From: Trichormus variabilis 0441
GTDB taxonomy: Bacteria; Cyanobacteriota; Cyanobacteriia; Cyanobacteriales; Nostocaceae
Direction of reading: 5' to 3'
Assembly: GCF_009856605.1 (NCBI RefSeq)
Contig: NZ_CP047242.1
Coordinates: 1,982,001-2,046,000, forward strand
DNA: 64,000 nt
A program made the translations under genes and the position numbers. This document shows, piece by piece, positions 46,151-55,980 of the stretch. The notes beneath the pieces were generated by a model, which was not told the DNA's origin, ran no database searches, and saw only the letters and a program-made list of their open reading frames with translations. The first letter of the stretch is position 1; every line of letters starts with the position of its first letter.

Positions 46151-49100
46151 ATGGCTAACACCGCGCCTCTACTGAACAATACAGGTAATCTCACCTTATC
46201 TTTTATTACTGAAGATATTCCTGTTACTAGTAACACTGGTACTCTAGTGTCTGAAATCATCGGTAACTCTATAAGTGACCCAGATGCTAGTGCGCTAAAA
46301 GGCATTGCCGTTACCTTCGTTGATAACAGTAACGGTGTTTGGGAATATACCTTGAATAATGGAACTAGTTGGAATGCCTTTGGAACACCATTGCTAAATG
46401 CAGCACGGTTACTACCATCAAATGCAAATACTAAAATCCGCTTTCGCCCCAATGCTAACTTTAGTGGCTCTGCTGATATTAACTTTTACGCTTGGGATCA
46501 AACAACAGGTACATCAGGTAACACAGCGAATATTTTGGCTGGTAAAGGTGGAACAACTGCCTTCAGTACGGACTATGAAGGAGCCTCCATTACTGTTACC
46601 TCTGTTAACGACACAGCACCAACCCTCAACGCCGGGACTCTCACTCTAGCAACTATTAATGAGGATACACCTCTTGTGAGTAACCGGGGTAGTTTACTTG
46701 CTGACCTAGTGAGAGGATTAATTAGCGATAGCGACGCAAACCCCCAAGGAATTGCTGTCACAGGAGCAGATAATAGCAACGGTAGTTGGCAATATTCTCT
46801 TGATGGCGGTGCTAATTGGCTCAACTTTGGTGCTGTTTCTGATAGCTCAGCTACAGTACTACTTCCTAGTATCAGACTCTATGATGGTTCATTGATTGGC
46901 TCACCAACTTCTCAAGGCTGGCTCAAATTTGGTGCTTCGCCTGCTATTACTCTTCCTATACTAGGAAATGTGCTTGGGGTTGGTGGTACTCAGTCTCAGA
47001 TTAGTGGTGGAACTCAATTAAATAGTAATACTACACCTGCTTCATCACTAGCTGGATTTACAGCCTCAACTGGGACATCCGGTTACAGTAATTACAATGG
47101 TTACGCCCCAGTTCTATTTAACCAGTCGTTTCCTGCACTTGACCCCGTAAAAGGCTTCACTATTAGTTTTGATGTGAAAATTAACAGTGAAACCCACACC
47201 AGTGATGATAATGGTGATGGCATTCAAGACCGCGCTGGCTTTAGCGTCATTGTTGTTACTAGTGACAAAACCAAAGCAATTGAGTTAGGTTTCTGGACAG
47301 ATGAAATTTGGGCGCAGAATGCTAGCCCGTTATTTACCCACAGCACCACAGAACGGGCATTTAGAAACACAAGCACAGCAGTTACCCACTATAATTTGGT
47401 AGTTGAAAATAATACTTACAAGCTGTTTGCGCCGGATTCATCTACGCCGATTTTAAGTGGCAATCTCCGCGATTACACGGCATTCAACCACACCACTGCT
47501 GCACCTTCCCCAATCAATTCTTTACCTTTTGACCCTTACGAAACACCCAATTTCCTTTTCCTCGGTGACAATACAACCTCCGCTAGGTCTTCTATTGACC
47601 TCACACGGGTGGAACTGCAAACAAATACGAGAGTTCGCTTTGTCCCCAATGCTGACTATAATGGCCAAGCTAATCTCACCTTCCGCGCCTGGGATGGTTC
47701 TAATGGTGTAGCCAGTGGTACTACAGGAGTAAACGCTTCAGTTAATGGCAATGCCACAGCTTTTAGTAGCAATACTCAGACTGTCGGTATCACTATTAAT
47801 TCTGTTAATGATGCACCGATAGTAGCCAATAGTATTTCTAACCAAACAGCTATAACAGGCACAGCATTTAACTTTCAAATCGCCGCTAACACATTTGCTG
47901 ATGCAGACTCAGGCGACACCCTCACGTATTCAGCTACCCGCAGCGATGGTAGCCCTCTACCCAGTTGGTTATCTTTTGATGCCGATACGGGCAGATTTAC
48001 TGGTACTCCTACCACGGATAATTTAGGTAGCATTAGCCTGAGAGTTACTGCTACAGATACAACCAACCTCAGTGTTAACACTATATTTAACCTAGAAATC
48101 AGACGGCCAGACAATATCATCAACGGCACCGCCAACAATAATACAATCATAGCTACCAGTGCCAAAGATATATTTGATGGTGGAGATGGAGGTGATATCT
48201 TCATTACCAACATCGCCAACCTCAGCCAAAATGACATTCTCAATGGTGGAAATGGACAAGACACAATCATTATTCAAGGTGGCATAAATACGGACACCAT
48301 CAGCTTTGACTTAAGTAATGTCAACAATCAACTAGCCAGCATTCTTGGCACAACCATCACCAATGTTGAAACCTTTGACCTGAGAAGCTTTGCCGGCACA
48401 GTCACTTTTACAGGTGGTAGTGGCAACGATGTAGTCTATGGTGGCGTTGGTAACGATACCCTGACTGGTGGCGCTGGTGATGATAACCTCAATGGAGGTG
48501 CTGGTGATGATACCCTCATCGGTGGTGATGGTAATGATATCCTCACAGGTGGTAGTGGTACAAACACCCTGACTGGTGGTGCAGGTAATGACCGTTACTA
48601 CATAGATAACGCCAGCGATGTTATTCAAGAGGGGGCGGGTGCTGGTCAAGATGAGGTTTTTGCCACAGTCAGCTACACCTTAGCTGCTAATGTCGAGGCT
48701 CTGACCCTCAGAGGTACTGCCATACAAGGTACGGGCAATAGCAGTAACAATAACATTAGAGGTAATAATGCTAACAACATTCTGTCTGGTGAAGATGGCA
48801 ATGACAATCTTACAGGTAATGCTGGCAATGATGTATTGATTGGTGGTCGTGGTAATGATACCCTCAATGGCGGTATTGGCAATGATGAGTTGATTGGTGG
48901 CGCTGGTAGCGATCGCTTATTCGGTGGTGCTGGTGCTGATTACTTCAGTTTTGGTAGTCAGGGTAATCCCTTCAACAGTGGTGATTTTGGCATAGATACC
49001 ATTGCTGATTTTGCAGTTGGCGTGGATGACATTAAGTTAGATAAGGTCAGCTTCTCTGCTCTAACTAGTGTGGTTGGCAATGGTTTTAGTGTAAGTAGTG

Positions 49101-49318
49101 AGTTTGCTAGTGTAAGTAACGATACCTTAGCGGCAACTAGCAATGGGTTGATTGTTTACAGTTTAGGTAGTGGTCGCTTGTTCTATAACCAAAATGGCAG
49201 CGCTGCTGGTTTTGGCACAGGCGCGCAGTTTGCGACTCTCTCCGGTACTCCTATTCTGAGTGCTGATGATTTCTTCATTTTCCAGTCTGTTCAGGAACCT
49301 GCTAAAAAAATAGCGTAA
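46151..49318 (+). CDS. cadherin-like/RTX secreted protein, tandem paralogue
   Basis: A 1055-residue protein. The first part carries two cadherin-like units ending in EYTLNNGTSWNAF and QYSLDGGANWLNF. The second unit is split by an inserted domain (about 240-490; SLIGSPTSQGWLKFG, FTISFDVKINS, lectin-like), after which NTRVRFVPNADYNGQ resumes the interrupted repeat. Then comes an Ig-like stretch (VANSISNQTAITGTAF) and an RTX C-terminus that is almost the same as its neighbour's (YYIDNASDV, FAVGVDDIKLDK). The C-terminal end carries the likely type I secretion signal. It starts 215 bp after the first RTX gene; probably secreted together. Confidence 0.85.
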   Translation: MANTAPLLNNTGNLTLSFITEDIPVTSNTGTLVSEIIGNSISDPDASALKGIAVTFVDNSNGVWEYTLNNGTSWNAFGTPLLNAARLLPSNANTKIRFRPNANFSGSADINFYAWDQTTGTSGNTANILAGKGGTTAFSTDYEGASITVTSVNDTAPTLNAGTLTLATINEDTPLVSNRGSLLADLVRGLISDSDANPQGIAVTGADNSNGSWQYSLDGGANWLNFGAVSDSSATVLLPSIRLYDGSLIGSPTSQGWLKFGASPAITLPILGNVLGVGGTQSQISGGTQLNSNTTPASSLAGFTASTGTSGYSNYNGYAPVLFNQSFPALDPVKGFTISFDVKINSETHTSDDNGDGIQDRAGFSVIVVTSDKTKAIELGFWTDEIWAQNASPLFTHSTTERAFRNTSTAVTHYNLVVENNTYKLFAPDSSTPILSGNLRDYTAFNHTTAAPSPINSLPFDPYETPNFLFLGDNTTSARSSIDLTRVELQTNTRVRFVPNADYNGQANLTFRAWDGSNGVASGTTGVNASVNGNATAFSSNTQTVGITINSVNDAPIVANSISNQTAITGTAFNFQIAANTFADADSGDTLTYSATRSDGSPLPSWLSFDADTGRFTGTPTTDNLGSISLRVTATDTTNLSVNTIFNLEIRRPDNIINGTANNNTIIATSAKDIFDGGDGGDIFITNIANLSQNDILNGGNGQDTIIIQGGINTDTISFDLSNVNNQLASILGTTITNVETFDLRSFAGTVTFTGGSGNDVVYGGVGNDTLTGGAGDDNLNGGAGDDTLIGGDGNDILTGGSGTNTLTGGAGNDRYYIDNASDVIQEGAGAGQDEVFATVSYTLAANVEALTLRGTAIQGTGNSSNNNIRGNNANNILSGEDGNDNLTGNAGNDVLIGGRGNDTLNGGIGNDELIGGAGSDRLFGGAGADYFSFGSQGNPFNSGDFGIDTIADFAVGVDDIKLDKVSFSALTSVVGNGFSVSSEFASVSNDTLAATSNGLIVYSLGSGRLFYNQNGSAAGFGTGAQFATLSGTPILSADDFFIFQSVQEPAKKIA

Positions 49319-49373
49319 GTCCGATGATTACCAAAGAAGGGTTTAACGAACTTCTTAATTTTGGCAAATTTCT

Positions 49374-49817
49374 CTATTCACACTCCCGTTTTGTGACATA
49401 GTGGCGGTAGCGGAACATGGCTTCAAGTTGTGCTTGTATTAGCCAACCGCCAATAAATTCTATTGTCTCGCCACCGGGCATAACGTAGGAAACATCATCA
49501 ATCAGCCTGGTTTTTCCATTTTCTGGCTGAAATTGATGGCGATGTATCCAAGATTCAAAAGGCCCGGATATTTGGGTGTCGGTAAACAAGCGATATTTGT
49601 CGCATTCAGTGTGACGCGCTAACCAAGTTAAAGGTACAGGGCCAAGAAATAATTTAAATTCTGTGATTGCGCCTACTTCTAATCCTCCCTCTCGGCGAAC
49701 GACTCGTACTGGTTGCCAAGGTGGAGTCAGCAGTTGCAAAATATCCGGTCTTTCATGGAATTTCCAAACTACTTCTGGTGGCGCATTAATGACTGAGGTA
49801 TGTTGAAAGTGCAGCAT
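49374..49817 (-). CDS. SRPBCC (START-like) family protein
   Basis: A 147-residue protein with the ligand-pocket fold of the SRPBCC superfamily: HTSVINAPPEVVWKFHERPDIL (start helix), a beta-rich middle (LGPVPLTWLARHTECDKYRLFTD), and a long C-terminal helix (LIQAQLEAMFRYRHYVTKR). These often bind hydrophobic molecules; function unknown. It is followed on the same strand by the CPXCG gene upstream of it (19 bp gap). Confidence 0.82.
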   Translation of the reverse strand: MLHFQHTSVINAPPEVVWKFHERPDILQLLTPPWQPVRVVRREGGLEVGAITEFKLFLGPVPLTWLARHTECDKYRLFTDTQISGPFESWIHRHQFQPENGKTRLIDDVSYVMPGGETIEFIGGWLIQAQLEAMFRYRHYVTKRECE

Positions 49818-49836
49818 GGAAAGAAAAACCTAATAT

Positions 49837-50025
49837 TCAACCTTCGTATTCTGTATCAATTTCGATGTCTAGGGTATCTTCGTCAACCCGCACATATAAG
49901 ATATTGGGGCGACAACAAACCTGACAATCTTCAATATAAGATTGCTGTCCGCCAGCACTCAAGTCAATAAAGGTTAAGTTTGGTTCCCCACAATAAGCAC
50001 AGTAAAATTCAGCTGTATTTTGCAT
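49837..50025 (-). CDS. CPXCG-motif small zinc-ribbon protein
   Basis: A 62-residue protein with two Cys pairs: FYCAYCGEPN (CxxCG) and EDCQVCCRPN, the CPXCG-type pattern, likely binding zinc. The C-terminal half is acidic (VRVDEDTLDIEIDTEYEG). Small proteins of this group are widespread and uncharacterised. It lies 19 bp upstream of the SRPBCC gene on the same strand, so an operon is likely. Confidence 0.85.
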   Translation of the reverse strand: MQNTAEFYCAYCGEPNLTFIDLSAGGQQSYIEDCQVCCRPNILYVRVDEDTLDIEIDTEYEG

Positions 50026-50181
50026 TAATTTGTCAGTTGTCAGTTGTCAGTTGTCGGTGGTTTTGGGACTTGGTTTCGTACCTTGCTTATGAACTTACTA
50101 CCTTGCTTTTTCAAAGTGCAGCAAATAATAATGTTCAAATATTCTTACTACTGACTACCAACCACTGACCACTGACCAGAA

Positions 50182-51816
50182 CTAATTTAATGGCTGTAGT
50201 TCTTTGTGAAAATGGCTTGTGGCTTCAGCCAGATGTTTTAGTAGTGTAGACTGTGGCAAAGGCCCTTGCAAGTGGCTCCAAGGTAATATTTGCTCGGTTG
50301 ACCAATCACTATGGACGTAAAATTCTAAATCGGGGATTTGTCCTTTGAGTTGCTTAAATGCGCGTTTGTAACTACCCAAGGAGTCGCCAAAGTCGCGGGT
50401 GAGTTCCAGAAGTTGAGAGATGCGGCGATCGCCTCTGGAGATTAAAGCCTGTATGATAGACCAGTTATAGCTTTCTGGGCGAAAATCTATCCCTTGGGGT
50501 TTTAACTGTTTCTGCAAAGATTGTAACCGCTTTTCTGCTTGCCGATTGACCCCATACCATTGAAATGGTGTATGGGCTTTTGGCACAAAGGTACTACAAC
50601 CCAGTGTTAAGCGCAGTCCTGGTGCAGCTTTTTTTATACTACGCATCATGGTTACAGTTGCGTCTAAGTCTTCTGGTGTTTCCCCTGGTAGTCCCACCAT
50701 GCCGTAGAGTTTCAAGGCTGTCAAACCGCCGGCTTTAGCATTGATGGCGGCTTGGATAATTTCGTCGTTATGTAGCTTTTTGTTGATGATTTGGCGGATT
50801 TTTTCTGAACCACTTTCTACTGCTATGGTAAGCGATCGCGTATCTCGTTTGGCTAAAGTTTTGGCTAACTGTTCTGTTACCGTATTCGTCCGCACCGAAG
50901 CGATACTCAGCCGTACATCGTCATACTTTGGCTGACTGATATAATCTAGCAACGTCTCAAATTCTGGATGCTGAGTTACAGATGCACCCAATAACCCCAA
51001 CCGATTTGTAACTTGTAAACCTTTCTCAATCGCTGGAATTAAGGAATCTGTCAAACTAGCAGTCCTAAAAGGTAAGGTTAGATAACTTGCCATACAAAAG
51101 CGGCACATTTCTGGACAACTCCGCACCACCTCCACCATGAAGATATTTTCCCAAGCAGCTTTTTCTGTTACTACAGTCGAAGCTGACAGTGTATTTCCTC
51201 GATAAGTCTGCTTCTGTACCACTGGGGGAACTTCCAAGGAAATTGGCTTAATCGAACTTATGACCCCATCTGCTGCTTCATACTCAACCACATACAAACT
51301 TGGAACATAAATTCCAGGTACTTGTGCGAGTGCTTGCAGTTGATTTTGCCTAGAAGCATTCCTGACTTCCTTATAAGCCTCAATCAAATTACCCAGCAGA
51401 TTTTCCCCATCACCCAGCAAAATTACATCAAAAAATTCGGCAAAAGGTTCCGGGTTCGCAGTGAGAACAGGGCCACCACCAAAAACGATGGGATGGGAAT
51501 CATCACGCAAACTGGCGCGAATAGGAATTTGTAAAGATTCCAGGAGATTTAAAATATTGACATAATCCAACTCCCAAGAAATAGAAAAGCCGACAATTTC
51601 TGGTTCTCTAGGAAGTGGTTCGTAAGTATCGGTAAATAAACGACTCACCTGCACATCGCTACGCATTGCCAAAGTCGCCCATACTACCTGATAGCCCAAA
51701 CTAGTGATACCCACTGTGTACTCATTTGGGAAGGAAAATATCAGTGGTATGGCGTTGGTTTCTGGTGTAGCAGGGGTAAATAACAGGCGTTCAGCGCTAA
51801 ATAAAGAAGATGTCAC
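50182..51816 (-). CDS. B12-binding domain radical SAM protein
   Basis: A 544-residue protein. The N-terminal third (about 1-200) is a cobalamin-binding-like Rossmann region (IVGFSISWELDYVN, VFGGGPVLTANPEPF, VILLGDGENL). The radical SAM core carries the cluster motif CPEMCRFC (Cys234, Cys238, Cys241) and SVTQHPEF / ESGSEKIRQIINKKLHN. Substrate unknown; families of this type act in methylation, cobamide-dependent rearrangement or tailoring. It is common as a single gene in cyanobacteria. No obvious operon partner. Confidence 0.88.
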   Translation of the reverse strand: MTSSLFSAERLLFTPATPETNAIPLIFSFPNEYTVGITSLGYQVVWATLAMRSDVQVSRLFTDTYEPLPREPEIVGFSISWELDYVNILNLLESLQIPIRASLRDDSHPIVFGGGPVLTANPEPFAEFFDVILLGDGENLLGNLIEAYKEVRNASRQNQLQALAQVPGIYVPSLYVVEYEAADGVISSIKPISLEVPPVVQKQTYRGNTLSASTVVTEKAAWENIFMVEVVRSCPEMCRFCMASYLTLPFRTASLTDSLIPAIEKGLQVTNRLGLLGASVTQHPEFETLLDYISQPKYDDVRLSIASVRTNTVTEQLAKTLAKRDTRSLTIAVESGSEKIRQIINKKLHNDEIIQAAINAKAGGLTALKLYGMVGLPGETPEDLDATVTMMRSIKKAAPGLRLTLGCSTFVPKAHTPFQWYGVNRQAEKRLQSLQKQLKPQGIDFRPESYNWSIIQALISRGDRRISQLLELTRDFGDSLGSYKRAFKQLKGQIPDLEFYVHSDWSTEQILPWSHLQGPLPQSTLLKHLAEATSHFHKELQPLN

Positions 51817-51837
51817 AGGAGTTTTATCAAAATATAT

Positions 51838-52092
51838 CTATCTATATTTAATTTTAAGCCATAGAATTATCATGTTAAAAACTAATGTAGTAGCATTGGC
51901 AAAGATCACAGGTAATTGTTGCAAAATAATTCCATAGATTAGCCATAAGAAAATACCAGTATTAAAGAATATCAGCATAATGAAAGATACATCTTTAGCT
52001 GATTTACTTTGCCATGTTTTAATCATCTGTGGCAAAAAAGAAAAAGTAGTTAATAAAGCGGCAGCGAAACCCAGAACTGTCACAAAATCCAT
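51838..52092 (-). CDS. SemiSWEET sugar transporter
   Basis: An 84-residue membrane protein with three helices (about 3-22, 33-53, 60-80), the SemiSWEET half-unit size. FSFLPQMIKTWQSKSAKDVS contains the PQ motif (Pro-Gln) of the first helix. SemiSWEETs dimerise and let small sugars such as sucrose or glucose cross the membrane. ATG 52092 is chosen because the longer frame would add 57 residues of non-membrane sequence through the repeat at 52245. It lies 22 bp upstream of the radical SAM gene on the same strand. Confidence 0.88.
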   Translation of the reverse strand: MDFVTVLGFAAALLTTFSFLPQMIKTWQSKSAKDVSFIMLIFFNTGIFLWLIYGIILQQLPVIFANATTLVFNMIILWLKIKYR

Positions 52093-52244
52093 GTAATATA
52101 ACTCGATAAAATAGTGCTTTATTTTAGGCAAATTTGCCCTTATTCTCAACCATCCTACATTAGGAGACCACAAAATTACAATTTTTGCAGACAATCGCCT
52201 CATATAACGTGGGTAATAAGGCAAGAAAAACCCCCCTAACGTAG

Positions 52245-52261
52245 GGTGGGCATTGCCCACC
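52245..52261. repeat. GGTGGGCATTGCCCACC palindrome
   Basis: A 17-bp palindrome with one central base, of a dispersed cyanobacterial repeat type, in the 266-bp gap between SemiSWEET and the next gene. Confidence 0.65.
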
Positions 52262-52358
52262 AAAACCTGTATACAATGGAAACTTTTAAAGTGTCGTGAA
52301 TAAATCTAGTAACCTATGCAGATAGACAGTATAGCAATGCAACCCAGGTTCTTTACAA

Positions 52359-54143
52359 TTACCGTGAGACTTTGATGAGATAAGATTTAGCCCAAGAATA
52401 GCGTCTTGCATCTTTCCGTAGTAAATATTCTGCGGCTTCATGCCGTTTTATCTCATCTCTTGTACCGCGTAATACTCGTTTTATTTCATCATCGATATCT
52501 TCAGTTTTAGCACCACGTTGTATGGCTTGTTCAAACCAATAATCACCTTGGGAATAATCGTGACGATCATAAAAAATTGCTCCCATTAAAGTATAGGGTT
52601 GATAACTATCAGGATGATACTCCATAGCTTTTCTGGCACAATTTTCAGCATCGCCCAATTTGCTCATATCTCGAAATGCACCACCCCTAGTAACTAAAAT
52701 TGCTGACTTTAGTTTGCTTTCTTTGATTTTGTCTAAACTCAAATCAGTCACTTTTAAAGACTGTTTTGGCTCATCTGCTTTGCGCCAATAACTGCTAGCT
52801 GTGGGAATATGCCATTTATTTCCAGTGCGTTGTAATTCTTGTTCATAAAACTCTGCTTCAAGCTTATAATGCGCAATAGCTATTTTTCCATGACGAGATA
52901 ACTTTTCTTCTTCTTGCAGCTTAATTACTAACAAAGGATCTAATCTTTCTCCTTTCTCTAGTTTGAGCATAATTGTATAAAATGGTTCAATTGGCAGCAA
53001 GGGATCTACTAATCCATATGTTCTTTTCAGTTCTGCAAAGTGTTGTTGTTGAGCCAAATTAATGATATCGTCACGCCCATGACTCTTCAGCCATATAATT
53101 TCTAAATCATTAAGTAACTCTCCCAAATTTATCTTTAATTTCAGAGTAGAGATATATTTTTCATCTGCAATTTGTATAGTCTCAGTCAGCTTGCGTTTTT
53201 TCAGGAAGTTGATATCCTGATCAGATAGATAGTTCCCTCCCTCAATTATTTTTAAGACTTTATACAGATGACTTTTAGGCGAGGAATCACTATATTGATT
53301 GGCTTTATATTTAACTTTCAAGATAGCAAATTCTTGTGCTTGTTCCAACTCTTGAAGAATAGCAATTGTTTCGATGAATCCTTGCTGTTTTAACCACTTA
53401 ATTTCTTGATCAATTAGCTTACCCTGAGCCTCAATTTTCAGGAGAATTTTATATAGAGTATCGGATAGAGATTTATCTTGATATTTACTAGCTTGATACT
53501 TAGATTTGAGCGCAGAAAATTCAGCTTCTTTTGCTGACTCTTGTTGTTTAAAAATTTCTACTGTCTCCCAAAGCTGGTGATTGATTAGCCAGTTATACTC
53601 ATCATCATTTAACCTTTCAGATAAATCTAATTTTTTGAGTATTTTATATAATGTGTCATGAGGATATACGTTTTGATATTGATGGGCTTTGTATTTATAT
53701 TTAAGATGGGTAAATTGTTTTATTTCTTGAGCAATGGTGTCTGTATCGGCGAGACCATTTACTCTCAACCATTGACTTTCTGAATCAGTAAGCAGATTTC
53801 CTGATTCCAGTTTTAAAACTATACAATATAGATTACTAGATTGCCAAGGAAGATTATGTTTTTTAGCTTTGTATTTAGACTTTAGCTGAGAAAATTCGAC
53901 CTCTAAATTTATCAATTCTTGTTGTCTACGTTGCTGTTCTTTCTGGATAAATTTTAACGTTGTATCTAACTTAGATTCCCTCAACCAATTAAATTCTAAA
54001 TCACTGAGTTCAATACCCAAGTCAGTTTTTCGTAAGATACAATACAATGGGCTACAGGAAGACGAATCTTGATATTCAGTCGCTGCGTATTTAGATTTTA
54101 GTGCAGCAAAGTGTTTTAAGCGATTTTGAGAATCTGGTTTCAT
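52359..54143 (-). CDS. protein with about seven copies of an unrecognised ~60-residue repeat and a C-terminal TPR region
   Basis: A 594-residue soluble protein. The first 430 residues are built of about seven units with consensus F(A/S)xLKxKYKAxxYxDxS then LYKILxKLExGxxLxDxExxWL then ETIxI; for example FSALKSKYQASKYQDKS, LYKILLKIEAQGKLID, and FAILKVKYKANQYSDSS. The units look like three or four helices with a linker; unit 6 is shortened. The C-terminal part (about 480-594) has a TPR-like pair (LGDAENCARKAMEYHPDSYQ, DYSQGDYWFEQAIQRG). I do not recognise the repeat. A scaffold or docking role is possible, not shown. Some helical repeats carry extra Gln-rich coiled linkers (IQKEQQRRQQELINLEVE). 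Confidence 0.7.
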   Translation of the reverse strand: MKPDSQNRLKHFAALKSKYAATEYQDSSSCSPLYCILRKTDLGIELSDLEFNWLRESKLDTTLKFIQKEQQRRQQELINLEVEFSQLKSKYKAKKHNLPWQSSNLYCIVLKLESGNLLTDSESQWLRVNGLADTDTIAQEIKQFTHLKYKYKAHQYQNVYPHDTLYKILKKLDLSERLNDDEYNWLINHQLWETVEIFKQQESAKEAEFSALKSKYQASKYQDKSLSDTLYKILLKIEAQGKLIDQEIKWLKQQGFIETIAILQELEQAQEFAILKVKYKANQYSDSSPKSHLYKVLKIIEGGNYLSDQDINFLKKRKLTETIQIADEKYISTLKLKINLGELLNDLEIIWLKSHGRDDIINLAQQQHFAELKRTYGLVDPLLPIEPFYTIMLKLEKGERLDPLLVIKLQEEEKLSRHGKIAIAHYKLEAEFYEQELQRTGNKWHIPTASSYWRKADEPKQSLKVTDLSLDKIKESKLKSAILVTRGGAFRDMSKLGDAENCARKAMEYHPDSYQPYTLMGAIFYDRHDYSQGDYWFEQAIQRGAKTEDIDDEIKRVLRGTRDEIKRHEAAEYLLRKDARRYSWAKSYLIKVSR

Positions 54144-54268
54144 TTTTATAGTACGTAGTAACGCAATTGCTTATGCGTATTTTTTAATACTATTAATTTA
54201 CCCAGAAAAAAGGGCGAGTCAGACACCCACCCAGTAAAAAAGTACTATTTAAAATTGCAAAGGAATTG

Positions 54269-55357
54269 TCATAGCACCTTACACTGTCCGTGATGGCGTA
54301 ACAAATGATCGCACAATACCAGCGCTACCATTGCTTCCACCATCGGGACTGCACGGGGTAGGACACAGGGATCATGTCTGCCTTTGGCGGCTAATAGGGT
54401 TTCTTCGCCTTCACGAGTAACTGTTTTTTGCTCTTTTCTAATTGTGGCTGTGGGTTTAAAAGCAACTCGCAAAATGATATTCTCGCCGTTGGCAATACCG
54501 CCTTGAATGCCACCAGAACGGTTGGTTACTGTGCGAATCTCACCGTTTTCATCAATATAATATTCGTCGTTATGCTCAAATCCTGTGAGTAGAGTACCAG
54601 CAAAACCTGAACCGATTTCAAAACCTTTGCTAGCAGGTAAAGACATCACAGCTTTGGCGATATCTGCTTCCAATTTATCGAATACAGGTTCACCCAAGCC
54701 TTTAGGAACATTCCGCGCTACGCATTCCACTACACCGCCGATAGAATCCCCTTGTCTACCTGTTTGTTCGATTAATTCAATCATGCGGTCTGCTAATTCG
54801 CCATCAGGACAACGAACAATGTTGCTTTCCACTTGGTCTAAGGTGACGGTATTGGGATCTACAACACCTTCCAAGTCTTTGATACGTTTGACGTAGCCTA
54901 TAACCTCTACATTAGCAACTTGCCGGAGGATTTTTTTAGCGATCGCACCTGCGGCTACTCTACCAATTGTCTCCCGCGCTGAGGATCTACCGCCGCCTTG
55001 CCAATTCCGAATCCCATATTTAGCATCATAAGTTGCATCAGCATGGGAAGGACGATACTTTTGCGCCATCTCATCGTAATCTTGGGGACGAGTATCTTTA
55101 TTTCGCACCAAAATTGATATTGGCGTTCCCAGAGTTTTGCCTTCATAGACTCCAGACAAAATCTCGCAGGTGTCTGCTTCCTTACGAGGTGTTGTAATCT
55201 TACTCTGTCCGGGTCGTCTGCGGTCTAACTCTAGTTGAATTTCCTCAGGAGAAATTTCGAGTAGCGGGGGACAGCCGTCAATCACAACCCCCACACCTCC
55301 GCCATGTGACTCGCCAAAAGTAGTGATCCGAAACAGATGTCCAAAAGTATTGCCCAT
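54269..55357 (-). CDS. aroC: chorismate synthase
   Basis: A 362-residue enzyme that makes chorismate from EPSP, the last step of the shikimate pathway, using reduced FMN. Signature motifs: [20 protein letters not shown] (2-21, contains the active-site His), [22 protein letters not shown] (about 95-115), [18 protein letters not shown] and the C-terminal [17 protein letters not shown]. Complete length. It is single; aroK lies 45 kb away. Confidence 0.97.
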   Translation of the reverse strand: MGNTFGHLFRITTFGESHGGGVGVVIDGCPPLLEISPEEIQLELDRRRPGQSKITTPRKEADTCEILSGVYEGKTLGTPISILVRNKDTRPQDYDEMAQKYRPSHADATYDAKYGIRNWQGGGRSSARETIGRVAAGAIAKKILRQVANVEVIGYVKRIKDLEGVVDPNTVTLDQVESNIVRCPDGELADRMIELIEQTGRQGDSIGGVVECVARNVPKGLGEPVFDKLEADIAKAVMSLPASKGFEIGSGFAGTLLTGFEHNDEYYIDENGEIRTVTNRSGGIQGGIANGENIILRVAFKPTATIRKEQKTVTREGEETLLAAKGRHDPCVLPRAVPMVEAMVALVLCDHLLRHHGQCKVL

Positions 55358-55643
55358 GATCTTGAGGAAAAAGGAAGCGGCTTATGTATTGTACCTAGAG
55401 TTTTCGTAAAAATTAATCTTTGTGCTTGTACTTTTTTTTCGTAATATTGAGCAAAGAAGTTTCTTGACATTTATGCTATCTATATATTTTAGTAATGGGA
55501 AATGCTAAGGAAGCAGGGTTATGAGGAGTAAAATTAAGAAGTAATTATCCCCAATCCCCAATCCCCAGTCCCTATTTCCAAACTAGAAGCATCTAGCCAT
55601 ATATCTGTTAATAATAGAAAAGTAAGTTTTTTCAGGAATTGCG

Positions 55644-55886
55644 ATGATTACTCCGCAGCAGGTTGAAGCAATGATCAAGGCGGAACTGCCAGACGCGCAG
55701 GTTCAGGTGCAAGACTTGACCGGTGGCGGCGACCATTATCAGGTGACTGTAGTCTCATCGCAGTTTGCAGGTAAGAGACTTGTGCAACAACATCAGTTAG
55801 TTTATGGTGCATTGCGGCAAGCTATGTCAACAGAAGCCATCCACGCCTTAGCATTGAAAACATACACTCCCGAAACTAGTCAATAG
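55644..55886 (+). CDS. BolA-like protein
   Basis: An 80-residue BolA-family protein with the class II KH-like fold: [50 protein letters not shown] (conserved H before the strand) and the helix [20 protein letters not shown]. It lacks the extra residues of the E. coli BolA form, fitting the IbaG/BolA-small group. The monothiol glutaredoxin gene follows at 95 bp, and such pairs bind a shared [2Fe-2S] cluster in iron sensing or transfer. Confidence 0.93.
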   Translation: MITPQQVEAMIKAELPDAQVQVQDLTGGGDHYQVTVVSSQFAGKRLVQQHQLVYGALRQAMSTEAIHALALKTYTPETSQ

Positions 55887-55960
55887 TCCATAGTCAACAG
55901 TAAGAAATCAATGACTAATGGCTAATGACTAACTAACTAATGACTAATAACTAATCACAA
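55884..55960. repeat. tandem GTCAATA/ATGACTA repeats
   Basis: After the BolA stop, heptamers of the GTCAATA and AATGACTA types run for about 75 bp up to the glutaredoxin gene. Same STRR family as elsewhere. Confidence 0.6.
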
Positions 55961-55980
55961 AACTAGGACATACAAAAGCC

